From Bacillota bacterium (GTDB lineage Bacteria; Bacillota; Clostridia; Christensenellales; QAND01), in contig QAND01000017.1 of the NCBI GenBank assembly GCA_003150225.1, positions 77,060 to 96,460 of the forward strand: a stretch of 19,401 bases of DNA, given 5' to 3'. Positions 1 to 7,281 of the stretch are shown here, one piece after another. Within the stretch, counting starts at the first letter, position 1; each line of letters starts with the position of its first letter. A program made the position numbers and the translations under genes. Below the pieces are notes generated by a model. It ran no database searches, was not told where the DNA came from, and saw only the letters and a list, made by a program, of their open reading frames with translations.

Positions 1-858
1 GACAGGCCCATCGAAAACGGCGATCGGATCACCTTCGATTATAAGGGCCGGGTCGGAGAGGAATACTTCGAGGGCGGCGAAGCCAAAGGGGCTCAGCTGG
101 ACATTGGCTCCGGCCGGTTTATCCCCGGATTTGAGGAAGCGATGATTGGCATTCCCAAGGAGGAAGAGCGGGAGATCTCCGTTACATTCCCCGAGGAATA
201 TCATGCGGAGGATCTGGCGGGGAAAAAGGCGGTCTTTGAAGTTTTGGTTCACGAGATCCGGTATCCCGAATATCCTGATGTGGACGATGAATTCGCCAAA
301 GATGTCAGCGATTTTGATACCCTGGCTGAATGGAAAGCCGATATTAAGGAAAACATGCTAAAGGACGCTCAGCGCCGTGCCACCGCGACCATGCAGAACG
401 AGGCTTTGGGCAAGATCGCCGACGGCTGCGAGATGGAGATCCCCGAGATCATGATTGAGGGACAGATCGACCGCCTTTTGGAGAATCTGCAGAACCGGCT
501 GGCCTATAACGGCCTGACCCTGGAGATGTACTGCCAGTACGCCGGCGTGACCCTGGATGATCTTCGGGAGCAGAACCGGGAGGAAGCCCAGCGCCGGGTG
601 AAGAACCAGGTTGCTCTGGACGAGGTCACCAAGGTGGAGAACATCACCGCTACTCCCGAGGAGATCGCGGCCAAGACCGCGGAGTATGCCCAGTATGTGG
701 GCAAGAGCGTAGAGGAGTTTGAAGCTTCCGCCAGCGAGGATGAGAAGAAGTACCTGGAGGAGGATGTAATCATCGATAAGACCCTGGATTTCATCCTGGA
801 AAATGCCGTTAAGGTGGACGCTCCCCAGGAGCCCGTCCAGGAGGAAGACAAGAAATAA
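1..858 (+). CDS. tig: Trigger factor (ribosome-associated chaperone), 5' end missing
   Basis: The reading frame is open from the first base, so this is the C-terminal 285 residues of a protein that is normally about 430 long. The window starts inside the FKBP-like peptidyl-prolyl isomerase domain: residues near the beginning include FDYKG, the GSGRFIPGFEEAMIG segment and VTFPEEYHAEDLAGK, which are typical of trigger factor. The rest is the helical C-terminal chaperone domain (TLAEWKADIKENML, then EIMIEGQIDRLLENL), and it ends in an acidic/lysine tail. Trigger factor binds nascent chains at the ribosome exit tunnel and helps cytosolic folding. The N-terminal ribosome-binding domain lies outside the window. 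clpP follows 62 bp downstream, the usual order in clostridia. Identification is confident; only the start is unseen. Confidence 0.97.
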   Translation, partial: DRPIENGDRITFDYKGRVGEEYFEGGEAKGAQLDIGSGRFIPGFEEAMIGIPKEEEREISVTFPEEYHAEDLAGKKAVFEVLVHEIRYPEYPDVDDEFAKDVSDFDTLAEWKADIKENMLKDAQRRATATMQNEALGKIADGCEMEIPEIMIEGQIDRLLENLQNRLAYNGLTLEMYCQYAGVTLDDLREQNREEAQRRVKNQVALDEVTKVENITATPEEIAAKTAEYAQYVGKSVEEFEASASEDEKKYLEEDVIIDKTLDFILENAVKVDAPQEPVQEEDKK

Positions 859-873
859 GTTCTCTGGTATAAT
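845..873 (+). promoter_or_regulatory. Candidate vegetative promoter of clpP
   Basis: AAGACA at 845-850 (4 of 6 to the -35 consensus), a 17-bp spacer and a perfect TATAAT at 868-873 with a TGG extended -10 just before it. The -35 lies in the last codons of tig, so clpP could be transcribed apart from tig. The predicted start is near 880. A GGTCAAA heptamer (879-885), which is a CtsR half-site sequence, and the small palindrome TCAAA-AA-TTTGA (881-892) sit right at that start. Confidence 0.55.
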
Positions 874-920
874 CCATAGGTCAAAAATTTGATACTATAT
901 CATAAGGGAGGTACGGGGAA

Positions 921-1505
921 ATGGCATACGTGCCCATCGTTGTGGAACAAACCAACCGGGGGGAGAGAAGCTACGACATCTACTCCCGCCTTTTACGGGA
1001 TCGTATCGTATTTTTAGATGGAGAGATTGACGACCATGTGGCCAGCGTTATCGTAGCACAGCTGCTGTTCTTGGAAGCGGAGGATCCCGATAAGGACGTG
1101 ATGCTGTACATCGATAGCCCCGGTGGATCGGTAACCGCCGGCATGGCCATCTACGATACCATGCAGTATCTGAAGTGCGATGTGTCCACCATCTGCATCG
1201 GCATGGCCGCCTCCATGGGGGCATTTCTTCTGGCGTCTGGCGCCAAAGGCAAGCGGAAGATCCTTCCCAATGCCGAGGTGATGATCCATCAGCCCCTGGG
1301 AGGGACCCAGGGCCAGACCACCGATATCGCGATCCACGCGGAGCGGATGATCCGGATTAAAAACCGCATGAATGAAATTTTAGCACAGCGTACCGGGCAG
1401 CCTTTGGAGAAGATCCAGTCCGATGTGGAGCGGGATCATTTCCTAGAGGCGGAAGAGGCCAAAGAATATGGCCTGGTGGATGAGATCATCCCCCCGCGGC
1501 GCTAA
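921..1505 (+). CDS. clpP: ATP-dependent Clp protease proteolytic subunit ClpP
   Basis: Serine peptidase of 194 residues, the usual ClpP length. It forms a double heptamer in the cytosol that degrades proteins unfolded by ClpX or another Hsp100 partner. The catalytic triad is at the canonical positions: Ser98 in GMAASMG, His123 in MIHQP and Asp172 in ERDHFL. The start is supported by AAGGGAGG at 904-910, about 10 bp upstream of ATG. clpX follows directly: its start codon is 13 bp after the clpP stop, and its ribosome binding site overlaps that stop. The two subunits of ClpXP are therefore made together. The N-terminal [21 protein letters not shown] segment is the typical ClpP axial-pore and helix-A region. 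Confidence 0.98.
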   Translation: MAYVPIVVEQTNRGERSYDIYSRLLRDRIVFLDGEIDDHVASVIVAQLLFLEAEDPDKDVMLYIDSPGGSVTAGMAIYDTMQYLKCDVSTICIGMAASMGAFLLASGAKGKRKILPNAEVMIHQPLGGTQGQTTDIAIHAERMIRIKNRMNEILAQRTGQPLEKIQSDVERDHFLEAEEAKEYGLVDEIIPPRR

Positions 1506-1518
1506 GGAGGATAAGGGA

Positions 1519-2799
1519 TTGTCCAAAATCGAGGACGTAAACAAGATTAAATGCAGCTTCTGCGGCAAGGCCCAGGAGCAGGTGCGCCGGATTATTGCGG
1601 GACCCGGAGCCTACATCTGCGATGAATGCATTGAGCTTTGCGTGCAGATCATCAACGAGGACTTCGCGGATCACGTGGACTTTGATCTTACAGAGGTCAT
1701 GAAGCCCAAAGAGATCCTGGAGCACCTGAATGAATATATCATTGGCCAGGACGCCGCCAAGAAGAGCCTCTCGGTGGCGGTTTATAACCATTATAAACGC
1801 ATTGGCGCGGACACCGATAAGGACGTAGAGCTTCAAAAGAGCAACGTCATTATGCTGGGGCCCACCGGCTGCGGCAAAACCATGTTTGCGCAAACCCTGG
1901 CTCGTATTTTAAACGTACCCATCGCCATTGCCGATGCGACCAGCCTTACGGAAGCTGGCTATGTGGGTGAGGACGTGGAGAATATTCTGCTAAAGCTGAT
2001 CCAGGCTGCCGATTACGATATCGAGCGGGCGGAGCGGGGAATTATTTATATCGATGAGATCGATAAGATCACCCGGAAATCCAGCAATCCCAGCATCACC
2101 CGGGATGTTTCCGGGGAGGGAGTACAGCAGGCTCTTTTGAAGATCCTGGAGGGTACCGTTGCCAGCGTACCGCCTCAAGGCGGGCGGAAGCATCCACATC
2201 AGGAGTTCATCCAAATTGATACCAGTAATATCCTGTTTATTTGTGGCGGCGCCTTTGACGGAATCGATACCATCATCGAGAACCGGCTAGGGAAAAAGAC
2301 CATTGGCTTTGGAGCCGATGTGAAGTCTACCGAGAAAAAGGATATCGGCGAACTGCTGCGGCATATTCTACCGGAGGATCTGCTGAAATACGGGCTGATT
2401 CCCGAGTTTGTGGGCCGCTTGCCCGTCATCGTTACCCTGGATGCACTCTCGGAGGAGGCTTTGGTCGATATCCTTGTTAAGCCCAAGAATGCGCTTGTGA
2501 AGCAGTACAAGAAGCTTTTGGATATGGACGGTGTGCAGCTGTCCTTTGAGGATGACGCGCTGCCTGCCATTGCCCATATGGCCATGGAGCGGAAGACCGG
2601 TGCCCGGGGGTTGCGCGCCATCATGGAGAACATTATGATGGACGTGATGTTTGACATTCCCTCTCAGGAGGACATCGGGCAATGCATCATTACCAAGGAT
2701 GTGGTGGATGGCAAGGGCAAACCCACCCTTTTGCCCAAAACTCATCAGGTTCGCCAGGCAGCTCTGCCCAAACGGGCGGTAGGAGACCTGGATTCCTAA
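1519..2799 (+). CDS. clpX: ClpX, ATP-dependent unfoldase subunit of ClpXP
   Basis: AAA+ unfoldase of 426 residues that recognises substrates and threads them into ClpP. The start chosen is TTG at 1519: it has TAAGGAGG at 1503-1510 in front and gives the usual N-terminus ([16 protein letters not shown]). An in-frame ATG at 1468 would lie inside clpP and add an unrelated leader. The zinc-binding domain uses Cys12, Cys15, Cys34 and Cys37. Walker A is GPTGCGKT at 114-121, Walker B is IIYIDEIDK, pore loop 1 is GYVGE, the RKH loop is GGRKHPHQ, and the ClpP-docking IGF tripeptide is in KTIGFGAD. All functional loops are intact. A rho-independent terminator follows 13 bp after the stop. Confidence 0.98.
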   Translation: MSKIEDVNKIKCSFCGKAQEQVRRIIAGPGAYICDECIELCVQIINEDFADHVDFDLTEVMKPKEILEHLNEYIIGQDAAKKSLSVAVYNHYKRIGADTDKDVELQKSNVIMLGPTGCGKTMFAQTLARILNVPIAIADATSLTEAGYVGEDVENILLKLIQAADYDIERAERGIIYIDEIDKITRKSSNPSITRDVSGEGVQQALLKILEGTVASVPPQGGRKHPHQEFIQIDTSNILFICGGAFDGIDTIIENRLGKKTIGFGADVKSTEKKDIGELLRHILPEDLLKYGLIPEFVGRLPVIVTLDALSEEALVDILVKPKNALVKQYKKLLDMDGVQLSFEDDALPAIAHMAMERKTGARGLRAIMENIMMDVMFDIPSQEDIGQCIITKDVVDGKGKPTLLPKTHQVRQAALPKRAVGDLDS

Positions 2800-2812
2800 G
2801 CTAACCTGTATA

Positions 2813-2838
2813 AAAAAGAGGCCAACGGGCCTCTTTTT
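2813..2838 (+). terminator. Rho-independent terminator after clpX
   Basis: A perfect 11-bp stem (AAAAAGAGGCC at 2813-2823, GGCCTCTTTTT at 2828-2838) around the 4-nt loop AACG; the 3' arm ends in a T run. It separates clpPX from lon. Because of the A run on the 5' side it could also act on the other strand. Confidence 0.9.
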
Positions 2839-2844
2839 CAGCGG

Positions 2845-2903
2845 ATGTCATTCCAAGCCGCGGAGGGTCGCAGATTGATTCCTCCGCGCCCCAGGAATGA
2901 CAT
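2845..2903. repeat. REP-like imperfect palindrome between clpX and lon
   Basis: ATGTCATTCC (2845-2854) is the exact reverse complement of GGAATGACAT (2894-2903). Inside it, CGCGGAGG (2859-2866) pairs with CCTCCGCG (2881-2888), leaving a 14-nt loop and a small internal bulge. No coding potential is seen. The shape, ends and position resemble the short palindromic intergenic repeats whose ends read TGTCATTC/GAATGACA in many bacterial genomes. Only one copy is in the window, so its repeat status is inferred. Confidence 0.6.
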
Positions 2904-2915
2904 TTTGATAGACGG

Positions 2916-2943
2916 CCGGTTTGACCGGAACCGAATTATTCGG
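2916..2943 (+). promoter_or_regulatory. Two tandem mini-hairpins in the lon leader
   Basis: CCGGT-TTG-ACCGG (2916-2928) is followed two bases later by CCGAA-TTA-TTCGG (2931-2943). Each is a perfect 5-bp stem with a 3-nt loop. The second stem contains CGG of the lon ribosome binding site (CGGAGG, 2941-2946), so folding could limit initiation. No good -35/-10 pair was found between the upstream terminator and lon. The hairpins are plain in the sequence; a regulatory role is inferred. Confidence 0.5.
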
Positions 2944-2953
2944 AGGTGAAAGA

Positions 2954-5263
2954 ATGGAAGCGATCACCTATCCATTGATTCCATTGCGGGGAATCTGTAT
3001 TTTTCCCCATATATCCGTTCCATTTGATGTGGGCCGGGAGAAGTCCCTGGCGGCCCTTAGTGATGTCATGGGTCGGGATCAGTACGTGGTCCTCTGTACC
3101 CAGAAGGATATTCGGGATATGGACCCGGGGCTGGACGATCTCTATGAAGTGGGCACCTTGGCGAAAATCATGCAGGTTCTGGCGTTGCCAGGAGACAATA
3201 TCCGCGTTATGGCCGAGGGGATCAGCCGGGTACGGATCCAGCGCCTTGCGTCTGAGGAGCCTTTTCTAACCGCCGAGGTAACGTTACTGGAGGAAACCGA
3301 CCGGGAACCGACTCTGGAGGAAGAGGCCATTATGCGCTCCATCACCGAGCAGGTCCAGGAATACAGCCGGGTTTCCAGCCGAGCCAATAACGATACCCTT
3401 TTGAATATGGCCGGCATTACTTCGCCGGGCTGGTTTGCGGATTTGATTGCCTATGACCTGATCCATCGGACGGAGGATAAGCAGGAGATTTTAGGGGAGT
3501 TGGACGTCCCTTCCCGGCTGATGCTGCTAATGGATATCCTCAAGCGGGAGACGGATATCCAGCGCATTGAAAAGCGGATCAGCAACCGGGTGCGGGGCCA
3601 GTTGGACCGTTCACAGAAGGAATACTATCTGCGGGAACAGATCAAGGCCATCCAGACGGAGCTCGGGGACAAGGACGCCGCCGGGGAGGTAGAGGAGCTG
3701 CGGGAACGGGCAAAGGCGCTGCCGCTTTCCGAGGAAGCCCAGAAAAAGGTGCAGAAGGAGCTGGATAAGCTAGCCCGGATGCAGCCCGGTTCCCCTGACG
3801 CTTCGGTGAGCCGCAACTATGTGGATTGGATCCTGGATCTGCCCTGGGGAAATTATACCCAGGACAATCTGGATCTGGGAAATGCCGAGGCCATCCTAAA
3901 TGAGGATCATTTCGGCCTGGAGAAGGTGAAAAACAGGGTACTGGAATATCTGGCTGTACGCACCTTAAAGCAGGATATGAAAGGCCCTATTCTGTGCTTC
4001 GTGGGCCCGCCCGGCACCGGGAAGACCAGCATCGCCCGGAGCATTGCCCGGGCAATCGGCCGGGCATTTGTGCGGACCTCTTTGGGGGGACTCCGGGATG
4101 AAGCAGAGATTCGCGGTCATCGCCGTACCTATATCGGGGCGATTCCCGGGGCTATCATCTATAACATGAAACAAGCGGGGACCATGAATCCGGTCTTTCT
4201 CTTTGATGAGATTGATAAGATGAGTTCGGATTTTCGCGGCGATCCCGCCAGCGCTATGCTGGAGGTACTGGATCCGGAGCAGAACAGCACCTTCCGGGAT
4301 CATTACCTGGAGCTGGAATTCGACCTCAGCAAGGTGATGTTCCTGGCCACCGCCAACAGCGTGGACACCATCCCGCGGCCCCTTTTGGATCGGATGGAGA
4401 TCATCGAGGTCAGTAGTTATACCGAGGAGGAAAAGGTGGAGATCGCCCAGCGCCATCTGGTAAAAAAACAGTCGCAGGAGCACGGTATCCATCCCGGTCA
4501 GCTGACCATCAGTAAAAAAGCTCTGACCGATATTGTGCGCTACTATACCGCTGAAAGCGGTGTGCGGAACTTGGAACGGACCATCGCCCGAGTCTGTCGG
4601 AAGGCTGCTCGGGAGATTGTAGACGGCGCCGCAACCCCTGTTCGAGTTACCGGAAGAAACCTGGGGAACTATCTGGGCGTTCGCCGCTATCTTTCGGATG
4701 AGCAGAAGCGAAAGGCCGAAATCGGAGTCGCCACGGGCTTGGCTTGGACCAGCATCGGCGGTACGACGCTGTCCATCGAGGTGAGCGCCATCCCAGGGAG
4801 CGGGAAGCTTCAGCTCACGGGCCAGCTGGGCGGGGTAATGAAGGAATCCGCCCAGGCGGGCTTAAGCTATATCCGCTCCCGGACGGAAGAACTTGATTTG
4901 CCTCAGGATTTTGCTGAAAAGACCGATATTCATATTCATATTCCAGAGGGGGCGGTCCCCAAAGACGGCCCCAGTGCAGGTATCACCATGGTGACGGCGA
5001 TGGTATCGGCTCTCAGCCGTCAGCCGGTTCGAGGGGATCTTGCCATGACAGGGGAGGTAACCCTCCGGGGTAGGGTGTTGCCGGTGGGCGGCATCAAAGA
5101 AAAGATGCTGGCCGCCCACCGTATGGGGATTGAGGACATCCTATTGCCCAAGGAAAACCTGAAGGATTTGGAGGAGTTGCCTGCCGCCATCCGGGATGCC
5201 ATGTCCTTTACCGGAGTGGAGCATATGGATCAGGTGCTCAAGCGGGCCATCATAAGGCCATAG
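2954..5263 (+). CDS. lon: Lon (LonA-type) ATP-dependent protease
   Basis: Cytosolic AAA+ serine protease of 769 residues that degrades misfolded and short-lived regulatory proteins. Order of parts: N-terminal substrate-binding domain (about 1-200, beginning [15 protein letters not shown]), a coiled-coil linker ([15 protein letters not shown]), the AAA+ module with Walker A GPPGTGKT at 351-358 and Walker [10 protein letters not shown], then the protease domain. The catalytic dyad is Ser674 in KDGPSAG and Lys717 in GGIKEKM, 43 residues apart as in the family. The ATG at 2954 is chosen because CGGAGG lies 7 bp upstream; a TTG at 2921 would be in frame but would overlap the leader hairpins. engB starts 12 bp after the stop, so the two are likely co-transcribed. 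Confidence 0.98.
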   Translation: MEAITYPLIPLRGICIFPHISVPFDVGREKSLAALSDVMGRDQYVVLCTQKDIRDMDPGLDDLYEVGTLAKIMQVLALPGDNIRVMAEGISRVRIQRLASEEPFLTAEVTLLEETDREPTLEEEAIMRSITEQVQEYSRVSSRANNDTLLNMAGITSPGWFADLIAYDLIHRTEDKQEILGELDVPSRLMLLMDILKRETDIQRIEKRISNRVRGQLDRSQKEYYLREQIKAIQTELGDKDAAGEVEELRERAKALPLSEEAQKKVQKELDKLARMQPGSPDASVSRNYVDWILDLPWGNYTQDNLDLGNAEAILNEDHFGLEKVKNRVLEYLAVRTLKQDMKGPILCFVGPPGTGKTSIARSIARAIGRAFVRTSLGGLRDEAEIRGHRRTYIGAIPGAIIYNMKQAGTMNPVFLFDEIDKMSSDFRGDPASAMLEVLDPEQNSTFRDHYLELEFDLSKVMFLATANSVDTIPRPLLDRMEIIEVSSYTEEEKVEIAQRHLVKKQSQEHGIHPGQLTISKKALTDIVRYYTAESGVRNLERTIARVCRKAAREIVDGAATPVRVTGRNLGNYLGVRRYLSDEQKRKAEIGVATGLAWTSIGGTTLSIEVSAIPGSGKLQLTGQLGGVMKESAQAGLSYIRSRTEELDLPQDFAEKTDIHIHIPEGAVPKDGPSAGITMVTAMVSALSRQPVRGDLAMTGEVTLRGRVLPVGGIKEKMLAAHRMGIEDILLPKENLKDLEELPAAIRDAMSFTGVEHMDQVLKRAIIRP

Positions 5264-5275
5264 CGGGGGAAGAGT

Positions 5276-5893
5276 ATGCGCATCACCAAAGCGAAGCTGG
5301 CGAAGACGGTCTATCAAACCAGTCAATACGAGGATTTTTCCATGGCGGAGATCGCTGTGGTGGGACGAAGCAATGCCGGAAAAAGCAGCCTCATCAATAA
5401 GCTTTGCAACAATGGTAAATTGGCACGGGTATCCTCGGAGCCCGGAAAGACCCGCAGCATCAACTTTTTTCTCATCAATGAGGAGCTGATGCTGGTGGAT
5501 CTCCCGGGGTATGGATTTGCGCGCCGTAGCGCTGGGGAGCGTCAAAGCTGGCAGCAGCTGGTGGAAGGTTATTTTACGGTGACCCAGCGCTTGCGCCACC
5601 TTTTCCTGCTCTGTGATATCCGCCATGCACCCAGCGCTGGGGATCTTCAAATGGTGGAGTATTTGAGGTTTTATCGTATTCCCTTTACCTTGGTGGCCAC
5701 CAAAGCCGATAAAATTGCCAAGAGCAAGCGCAAACAGGCGGCGCGAAGTGTGGCCTCTGCCATTGGCACGGAGGACTTTGTGGCATTCTCCGCAATGGAT
5801 GGGTATGGGATGGAAGAGCTCTTGGATCGAATCGGGAAGATATCTGAAAATGAAACGGCTTTTTATGGCCTACAAAATACTGTTGACAAATAA
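5276..5893 (+). CDS. engB: EngB/YsxC/YihA-family ribosome biogenesis GTPase
   Basis: A GTPase of 205 residues needed for assembly of the large ribosomal subunit in bacteria where it has been studied. The GTPase motifs are present: G1 GRSNAGKS at 30-37, a conserved threonine in EPGKTRSINFF (G2 region), G3 DLPGYG, G4 TKAD and G5 in FSAMDG. The FARRSAGERQSW switch region is typical of YihA/EngB. The ribosome binding site is a weak GGGGGAAGAG just before the ATG, which fits coupling to lon 12 bp upstream. Linkage of lon and engB (ysxC) is conserved in Firmicutes. The length is ordinary for the family and no key residue is missing. Confidence 0.97.
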   Translation: MRITKAKLAKTVYQTSQYEDFSMAEIAVVGRSNAGKSSLINKLCNNGKLARVSSEPGKTRSINFFLINEELMLVDLPGYGFARRSAGERQSWQQLVEGYFTVTQRLRHLFLLCDIRHAPSAGDLQMVEYLRFYRIPFTLVATKADKIAKSKRKQAARSVASAIGTEDFVAFSAMDGYGMEELLDRIGKISENETAFYGLQNTVDK

Positions 5894-5911
5894 GGAAAAA
5901 AAGCATATTTA
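5883..5911 (+). promoter_or_regulatory. Possible internal promoter at the end of engB
   Basis: A perfect TTGACA (5883-5888) overlaps the last engB codons, and an AT-rich stretch follows. The best -10 choices are poor: TATTTA at 17-bp spacing has 3 of 6 matches, and CATATT at 15-bp spacing has 4 of 6. It might give extra transcription of the next two genes. Weak evidence. Confidence 0.25.
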
Positions 5912-5949
5912 TTTAGAAGAATCTTCTTGCGGGAGTGTTGAAAAAGTCC

Positions 5950-6399
5950 ATGAAATTGATGAGATGCCCCAGATGTGAGCTGAACTACATGCGCTCGGAC
6001 GCCCAGTACTGTGATATCTGCCTTGCTGAGCTGAAAAGCCTTAAGAAAAAGACGGCAGTGGTGGAGGAGCCGACGGTGGAGATCTGCCCGGAGTGCAATG
6101 AGAATCCGGTGGTTCCTGGGCAGGAGCTTTGCAAGCTCTGTTTATTGGAGAAGAAACGTCTGGAGCTGGCGGAACGCCGCAAGGAGAAGGCTGCCGACGA
6201 GGATGCGGCTATGGAGGATGACGTCCTGGACGATGAGCTTATGGAGGAGGAGATTCCCGTTCCCGATGATGATCTTCCCCTGGATGAGGAGATGGAGGAA
6301 GAGCTGGAGTTTGATGAGGATGAGGACGAGGAATTTGAGGATGAGGAATTCGACGATGGATATGGAGAGGATGAGTTCGGCGAAGAAGAGCTGGACTGA
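5950..6399 (+). CDS. Small double zinc-knuckle protein with hyperacidic C-terminal tail (function unknown)
   Basis: About 149 residues from the ATG at 5950. GTG at 5935 and ATG at 5959 are alternative starts, and the ribosome binding site GGGAG (5931-5935) is 14 bp away, so the start is uncertain. Two copies of CxxC-X11-CxxC are seen: Cys6/9/21/24 (CPRC...CDIC) and Cys46/49/61/64 (CPEC...CKLC), each likely to bind one zinc. Next comes a short basic helix-like stretch (KKRLELAERRKEK), and then about 75 residues that are mostly Asp and Glu. No signal peptide or membrane segment is present, so it is probably cytosolic. It lies between engB and a phosphoesterase in one direction. I do not recognise a named family. 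Acidic tails of this kind occur in nucleic-acid mimics and in the RNA polymerase delta subunit, but that link is only an analogy. Confidence 0.8.
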   Translation: MKLMRCPRCELNYMRSDAQYCDICLAELKSLKKKTAVVEEPTVEICPECNENPVVPGQELCKLCLLEKKRLELAERRKEKAADEDAAMEDDVLDDELMEEEIPVPDDDLPLDEEMEEELEFDEDEDEEFEDEEFDDGYGEDEFGEEELD

Positions 6400-6413
6400 T
6401 CTCGTGCTGCGAT

Positions 6414-7112
6414 ATGGCTGTTTATGCGATCGCTGACCTGCATCTGTCGGATTCTATGGATAAGTCCATGGACATCTTCGGCAAGCATTGGGAGAACCAT
6501 GCAGACAAAATCGAAGCGGCTTGGAGAAAGTTGATTTCCTCCCATGATACGGTTTTGATTCCGGGAGACATCAGTTGGGCCATGAAGCTGTCGGAGGCAC
6601 AACCCGACCTGGACCGCATCGGCCGTCTACCGGGGGAAAAGTACATGATCCGCGGCAATCATGACTACTGGTGGAGCTCCATCAATAAAGTGCGGAGCGT
6701 CCTTGCGCCGGGGCTTCATGCTATTCAGAACGACAGCTTCCTTTTAGCGGATGGAACTGCCATCTGCGGTACCCGGGGATGGATTGTTCCGGGAGCGGCT
6801 GCCTATGAACAGGATGATGAGAAGATATATCTACGGGAGGTCGGACGGCTGAAGCTTTCCCTGGATCACGCAAGGGACCGGGGTGCAGAGCGGATTATTG
6901 CTATGACCCACTATCCGCCCTTTAACGACCGTCAGGAGCCCAATGAGTTTACTCGCCTTTTTACCCAGTATGGGGTGGAACAGGTGGTTTACGGCCATCT
7001 CCACGGCGTTGGGGGCGTGTCCTATCGCGTAAAGGAGTTGGATGGAGTTCAATATAAGCTGACCAGCTGCGACTATCTACGTTTCGTGCCGGCTTTAATT
7101 CGGGAAGAATAG
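6414..7112 (+). CDS. Calcineurin-like metallophosphoesterase
   Basis: A cytosolic enzyme of 232 residues with every metal-binding motif of the family: Asp8 and His10 in ADLHL, Asp52 in PGDISW, Asn82-His83 in RGNHDYWW, His166 in MTHYPP, and His195/His197 in YGHLHG. These ligate two metal ions for phosphoester hydrolysis. The tryptophans after GDIS and GNHDY are typical of a bacterial subgroup, but the substrate cannot be read from sequence. The ATG at 6414 has no clear ribosome binding site and lies 14 bp after the previous stop, so translation may depend on coupling. It is the last gene of the lon-engB direction and is followed by a strong terminator. Confidence 0.9.
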   Translation: MAVYAIADLHLSDSMDKSMDIFGKHWENHADKIEAAWRKLISSHDTVLIPGDISWAMKLSEAQPDLDRIGRLPGEKYMIRGNHDYWWSSINKVRSVLAPGLHAIQNDSFLLADGTAICGTRGWIVPGAAAYEQDDEKIYLREVGRLKLSLDHARDRGAERIIAMTHYPPFNDRQEPNEFTRLFTQYGVEQVVYGHLHGVGGVSYRVKELDGVQYKLTSCDYLRFVPALIREE

Positions 7113-7121
7113 ATGGATATG

Positions 7122-7155
7122 AAAAAAGCCCAATCCTTAGGGATTGGGCTTTTTT
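7122..7155 (+). terminator. Rho-independent terminator after the phosphoesterase gene
   Basis: A perfect 15-bp stem (7122-7136 with 7141-7155): GCCCAATCC pairs with GGATTGGGC, extended by A6/T6, around the 4-nt loop TTAG. It ends the lon-engB-zinc protein-phosphoesterase unit and isolates spoIVA. Confidence 0.93.
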
Positions 7156-7217
7156 CTTTTGCATAGATATAAAGTGGAGAATGCCCAGGAGAATCATTGG
7201 GATGAAAATACCGGCGT

Positions 7218-7246
7218 ACATATTTTCTCTTCGGAGTACATAGATA
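7218..7246 (+). promoter_or_regulatory. Candidate sigma-E promoter of spoIVA
   Basis: ACATATT (7218-7224), a 14-bp spacer and CATAGATA (7239-7246). This matches the mother-cell sigma-E pattern (ATATT, 13-15 bp, CATACAAT-like), with the conserved ATATT and CATA cores intact. No sigma-A-type pair is evident in the same gap. In Bacillus subtilis spoIVA is a sigma-E gene, so the assignment fits both sequence and biology. Confidence 0.6.
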
Positions 7247-7281
7247 TTTACTGTTAGCCGGAGTTGAATGGAGGAATCATG

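Noticed and set aside
1468..1518. Upstream ATG start for clpX
   Set aside because: It lies inside clpP, adds 17 residues unlike any ClpX start, and the TTG at 1519 has an ideal ribosome binding site.
5985..6602. 205-codon Ser-rich frame on the - strand
   Set aside because: It is the mirror of the GAG/GAT-rich acidic tail of the zinc-knuckle gene; low complexity, no ribosome binding site.
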